DNA of 11,246 nt from an uncultured Aquincola sp. (GTDB lineage Bacteria > Pseudomonadota > Gammaproteobacteria > Burkholderiales > Burkholderiaceae), in the NCBI GenBank assembly GCA_937883885.1, contig CAKZXL010000424.1, positions 1 through 11,246 on the forward strand, written 5' to 3'. Made by a program: the position numbers and the translations under genes. Under the pieces are notes generated by a model that saw nothing but the letters and a program-made list of their open reading frames with translations, searched no databases and was not told the origin of the DNA. This document shows positions 8,438 through 11,246 of the stretch, in pieces (within the stretch, counting starts at the first letter, position 1; the number at the start of each line of letters is the position of its first letter).

Positions 8438-9808
8438 TCAGGCAGCCTGTTCATGGGGCGGCGGCGGGGCCGGCTCCTGGCGCACGTGCAGCATCAGGCG
8501 CAAGCCTTCGCGGTTCGCGAAGTCGCACACCTGACGTACCACGCGCTGGTCGAACACATAGCCGGCGGCCAGCAGGATGGCGCCCTTGGGCGACAGCAGG
8601 TCACGCCCCAGCGTCATGCCCGGGCGCAGCTCGCGCACGTCGATCAGCCGGTCGGCATGGGCCAGGGCTTCCTGCGCGTCGATCTCGGCCAGCAGGGCTT
8701 CCACCACGCGGGGGTCGTAATGGGTGCCGATGCCGCCGCGCAGCATCTGGCGCGCGCGCTCGGGCGTTTGCCGCTGCTCGGCCAGCGCACCGTGCAACAG
8801 GCCGTCGTAGTCGTTCACCGCCGCCACGATGCGGGCGCCCAGGCTGATGGCATCAGCCGCCAGCCCGTCGGGGAAGCCGCGGCCGTCCACGCGCTCATGG
8901 TGCTGGCGCACGATGCGGGCCGCGGCCTGCAGCTGGGCCAGCGGCATCAGTGCGGTTTCGCCGTCGGTGGTGTGGCGGTTGTAGCGCAGCTTGTCTTCGG
9001 CACTGAGCGTGCTCACCGGCTGGCCCAGCATGCGGTCGGGGAAACCGATCTTGCCCACGTCGTGCAGCAGGCCGCCCAGGTACACGTCGCGGCATTCACG
9101 CTCGCCCAGGCCCAGCCGGGCGGCGGTGGCGCGGGCCAGCGTGGCCACGCGGCGGGCATGGCCGGCGCTGCCTTCGCGCATTTCCAGCAGGCCGGAGAAC
9201 ACGTTCACCGTCAGCATGAAGGTGCGGTCCAGGTCCTCGAACGAGGTTTCCAGCATGCGGTTGAGCTGTTCCAGCTCGGCCGTGCGCGCGGCCACGCGCG
9301 ACTCCAGCAGCCGGTTGGCGGCCTGCAGCGCTTCGTTCTGGCGGGCGGTCAGCGCCAGGAGTTCGGCATGGCGGCGTTCCAGTTCGCGGCGGCTCAGCGC
9401 ATCGCGCACCGTCAGCAGCAGCTCATGGTCGTCCCAGGGCTTGGTGATGTAGCGGTGGATCTCGCCGCGGTTGATGGCCGCGATGGTGGCGCTGATGTCG
9501 GCATAACCGGTCAGCAGCAGGCGGGCCACGCCGGGGTGGCGTTCACGCGCCAGTTCCAGGAAGCGGGCGCCGTCCATCACCGGCATGCGCATGTCCGAGA
9601 TCACCAGGTCCACCGGCTCGGCGTCCAGCAGGTCCAGCCCCTCGGCGCCCGATTCGGCCTGCAGGCTGCGCCAGCCCTGCAGCCGGAAGAGCCGGCGCAG
9701 CGCGCTCAGCACCGAAGGCTCGTCGTCCACCGTCAGGATGGTGTAGTGGCGCGTGTCGTCCGCTTCGGCGCTGGTGGGCCGGGCGGGGGCGACGGTGTCA
9801 CTGCTCAT
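8438..9808 (-). CDS. REC-HD-GYP response regulator (RpfG type), variant active site
   Basis: Predicted 456-residue protein. A receiver (23-140) has acidic pair Asp28/29, phospho-acceptor Asp72 (ISDMRMP) and Lys123 (TKPWDD). A coiled coil (140-195) links it to an HD-GYP domain (about 196-385), the class that hydrolyses c-di-GMP with bound metals. Visible are His217, HDVGK (249-253), His279, HHERVDGRGFP (303-313) and NDYDGL (332-337). GYP is GFP here, and the Asn at 332 aligns with a metal-binding Asp of the usual ADVFDAL, so activity may be changed. A small C-terminal domain (390-443) follows. The start ATG at 9808 has no strong ribosome binding site. It is the first gene of the signalling operon, after a 165-base gap, and overlaps the kinase gene by 17 bases. 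It is probably phosphorylated by that kinase. Confidence 0.92.
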   Translation of the reverse strand: MSSDTVAPARPTSAEADDTRHYTILTVDDEPSVLSALRRLFRLQGWRSLQAESGAEGLDLLDAEPVDLVISDMRMPVMDGARFLELARERHPGVARLLLTGYADISATIAAINRGEIHRYITKPWDDHELLLTVRDALSRRELERRHAELLALTARQNEALQAANRLLESRVAARTAELEQLNRMLETSFEDLDRTFMLTVNVFSGLLEMREGSAGHARRVATLARATAARLGLGERECRDVYLGGLLHDVGKIGFPDRMLGQPVSTLSAEDKLRYNRHTTDGETALMPLAQLQAAARIVRQHHERVDGRGFPDGLAADAISLGARIVAAVNDYDGLLHGALAEQRQTPERARQMLRGGIGTHYDPRVVEALLAEIDAQEALAHADRLIDVRELRPGMTLGRDLLSPKGAILLAAGYVFDQRVVRQVCDFANREGLRLMLHVRQEPAPPPPHEQAA

Positions 9809-9973
9809 GGGGGGACGGCGTGGAGACGTCCCTGCAAGATCGGAGGGCGCTGCCTTCGGCTTGAGCAGGGCGGGCGCGGCGCGCGGCCGCTGCGCGCCTT
9901 AGTGCGCGGGGTGGCGCAGAACGGGGGCTGCCTGCGTGTAAGTCCCGATGCGTGGGGGCCGCGACAGGCGCAC
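9809..9973 (-). promoter_or_regulatory. Upstream region of the signalling operon, with weak sigma-28-like promoter
   Basis: This 165-base gap must hold the promoter of the four-gene operon and the end of the dehydrogenase transcript. On the minus strand, TCAAGCCG (9864-9857) and TCCGATCT (9844-9837), 12 bases apart, resemble a FliA (flagellar sigma-28) promoter of the TAAAGTTT / GCCGATAA type, but spacing is one base long and the end of the -10 box is poor. GC-rich dyads at 9876-9890 (GCGGC/GCCGC) and 9893-9908 (CGCGC/GCGCG) could fold but lack a T-run. No good sigma-70 promoter was seen. Confidence 0.25.
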
Positions 9974-10966
9974 TCAGGCCTGCGCCACTGGCTGGGCGCG
10001 CCGCAGCAGCGTGTCCAGGTCGGCATCACCGCGGAAGCCGGCGGCCAGGGCGGCTGGCGTGCGCAACGGTGGAAAGCGGCCGAACAGCGCTTCGATGCGC
10101 TCATCGGGCGCCCAGCGGACTTGCGCCTGCGCCGGCACGCCATGCACCCGCGCCACTGCGTCCACCATCTCGGCCAGGCTGAAGTGCAGGGTGGGCGGCG
10201 TCAAGGCCCGCGTGGCCGGCCAGGCGGTGGCCGGGGTGCTGGCCGCCTGCAGCAACTGGCTCACCACGCAAGGCAGTGACGAAGCCCAGGTGCGCGCCTG
10301 CGGCGAGGTGGGGCAGGTGAAGCGGCGGCCGGCGGCCAGCTCGCGCGGCAGGTCGCTGAGAAAGGCCGACAGCTGGCCGGTGGGCGCCGGCGGCCGCGAC
10401 AGCACGCCCGGCAGCCGCAAGGACCGGCCGCACACCGCGCCGCGGCGGCTGAAGTCGGCCACCATCAGCTCGCCCAGCACCTTGTGCATGCCGTAGCTCA
10501 TGACCGGGCGCAGCGGGGTGTCGTCGTCCACCTCGGCGGGCAGCGTGCCGAACACCGCGATGGAGCTGGCGAACACGAATACCGGCACCGGGCCGCCGGC
10601 CTGCACCTGGGCCTGGGCTGCTTCCAGCAGCACGGAGGTGGCGTCGATGTTCACGCGCCGGGCCAGCACCGGTTGCTGCTCGGCCAGCCCGCCGGGAATG
10701 CTGGCCAGGTGGAACACCAGGTCCACCGGATCGGCGGCCAGGCGCTCGGCCAGCGCGGCCTGCGCTTTGCCATCCGCCAGGTCGCAGGGCCAGGCCTGGC
10801 GCTCGGGCGCGGCGGGCAGGTCGGCGATGGCGGGCAGCGCGGCGCCGGGCTGGTCGAGCAGGCTCAGGCGCGTGACCGGCCGCTCGGCCACCAGGGGATG
10901 GCGCATCAACTGCCGCGCCAGCGCCTGCCCGATGAAGCCGGCCGCGCCGGTGATCAGCACATGCAT
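9974..10966 (-). CDS. denD: Extended SDR NAD-dependent dehydrogenase, D-erythronate dehydrogenase (DenD)-like
   Basis: Predicted 330-residue cytoplasmic protein of the extended short-chain dehydrogenase/epimerase family. The Rossmann start MHVLITGAAGFIG contains GxxGxxG (7-13). Asp38 at the end of the second strand favours NAD over NADP. The catalytic set is Ser134/135 (FASSIAVFG), Tyr158 and Lys162 (SYGMHK). The segment RLPGVLSRPPAPTGQLSAF (184-202) resembles the substrate loop of DenD enzymes, which oxidise D-erythronate to 2-oxo-tetronate, and the length fits. The start ATG at 10966 has GAGG six bases upstream. The FAH-family gene ends 7 bases before, so the two are one operon. No erythronate kinase or isomerase genes are visible to confirm the pathway. 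The SDR call is secure; the substrate is moderate. Confidence 0.75.
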   Translation of the reverse strand: MHVLITGAAGFIGQALARQLMRHPLVAERPVTRLSLLDQPGAALPAIADLPAAPERQAWPCDLADGKAQAALAERLAADPVDLVFHLASIPGGLAEQQPVLARRVNIDATSVLLEAAQAQVQAGGPVPVFVFASSIAVFGTLPAEVDDDTPLRPVMSYGMHKVLGELMVADFSRRGAVCGRSLRLPGVLSRPPAPTGQLSAFLSDLPRELAAGRRFTCPTSPQARTWASSLPCVVSQLLQAASTPATAWPATRALTPPTLHFSLAEMVDAVARVHGVPAQAQVRWAPDERIEALFGRFPPLRTPAALAAGFRGDADLDTLLRRAQPVAQA

Positions 10967-10973
10967 GGCGGCC

Positions 10974-11246
10974 TCAAGCGGTGGTGTGGGCGGCCACCAC
11001 GCGCTGGTCGATCACGCCGAAGGGGCCGGGCCGGCCATCGTCGAACAGGGCCTGCATGCGCACCCGGTCGCCGAAGCGCATGAAGCCGGTGCGGCTCTCG
11101 CCCAGGTCGATCTTCTCGATCACACGGCGTTCGGCGATGCAGGCGCTGCCGGCGCTGCGCGCGGCATTGCTCACCGTGCCCGAGCCGACGATGCAGCCGG
11201 CCGTGAGCCTGCGCGTGCGCGCCGCATGGGCGATGAGCTGGCCGAA
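10974..11246 (-). CDS. Fumarylacetoacetate hydrolase family protein, C-terminal part (5' end outside the window)
   Basis: The frame is open from the right edge to TGA at 10976-10974 and gives the last 90 residues. They match the end of the FAH fold: FGQLIAHAARTRRL, then GSGTVSN (21-27), then CIAERRVIEKIDLGE, TGFMRFGDRVRM and FGVIDQRV. FAH-family enzymes are metal-dependent and cleave or decarboxylate C-C bonds in 2,4-dioxo acids and related compounds. Members include fumarylacetoacetase, 2-keto-4-pentenoate hydratase and oxaloacetate decarboxylase. The metal-binding acidic residues lie in the missing part, so the reaction cannot be named. It is followed after 7 bases by the DenD-like dehydrogenase, suggesting a shared catabolic operon. 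Confidence 0.85.
   Translation of the reverse strand, partial: FGQLIAHAARTRRLTAGCIVGSGTVSNAARSAGSACIAERRVIEKIDLGESRTGFMRFGDRVRMQALFDDGRPGPFGVIDQRVVAAHTTA

Noticed and set aside
9876..9908. Intrinsic terminator after the dehydrogenase gene
   Set aside because: Two GC-rich stems can form but no T-run follows on the minus strand, and such stems are common by chance at this GC content.
8138..10279. Plus-strand frame of about 713 codons, and another at 7537-8847
   Set aside because: They run opposite the HD-GYP, kinase and dehydrogenase genes, whose motifs are clear, and have only composition-driven sequence.

Overview
The window looks like chromosomal DNA from a GC-rich betaproteobacterium, most likely a Burkholderiales member (Rubrivivax/Ideonella/Leptothrix type). 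This is inferred from the roughly 70% GC of most genes, a TctAB-type transporter and the protein styles, not from a marker gene. Nearly everything is on the minus strand, so in transcription order the window reads from right to left. No rRNA, tRNA, CRISPR array, IS element or integrase was seen.

Right edge (9974-11246): the 3' end of a fumarylacetoacetate-hydrolase-family gene is followed after 7 bases by a DenD-like extended SDR dehydrogenase. They look like the tail of a small-acid/sugar-acid catabolic operon.

Centre (3815-9808): four tightly packed genes form a cytoplasmic signalling operon. They are a REC-HD-GYP regulator (RpfG type), a multi-PAS histidine kinase, an EAL-REC-PAS protein and an HDOD protein. 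The junctions are a 17-base overlap, a 4-base ATGA overlap and a 5-base gap. The kinase gene is split by an apparent single extra base at 7619-7621. The EAL domain has lost most of its metal-binding residues, so it is probably not an active c-di-GMP phosphodiesterase. The HD-GYP domain carries a GFP variant and an Asn where a metal-ligand Asp is expected. The two receiver domains are about half identical, so one kinase plausibly drives two related regulators. This is the best candidate in the window for an undescribed system.

Left-centre (1149-3739): a MarR-family regulator lies upstream of tctB and tctA (tripartite tricarboxylate transporter membrane subunits). A perfect 10-bp inverted repeat overlaps the predicted -10 box of the tctBA promoter, suggesting direct control by the adjacent MarR. 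No tctC (periplasmic binding protein) is present.

Left edge (1-1148): the 3' end of an aldose 1-epimerase gene on the plus strand converges on a four-helix membrane protein of unknown function. That gene has clearly lower GC (about 58% by hand count) and three consecutive small palindromes just upstream, so it may be a transferred accessory gene.
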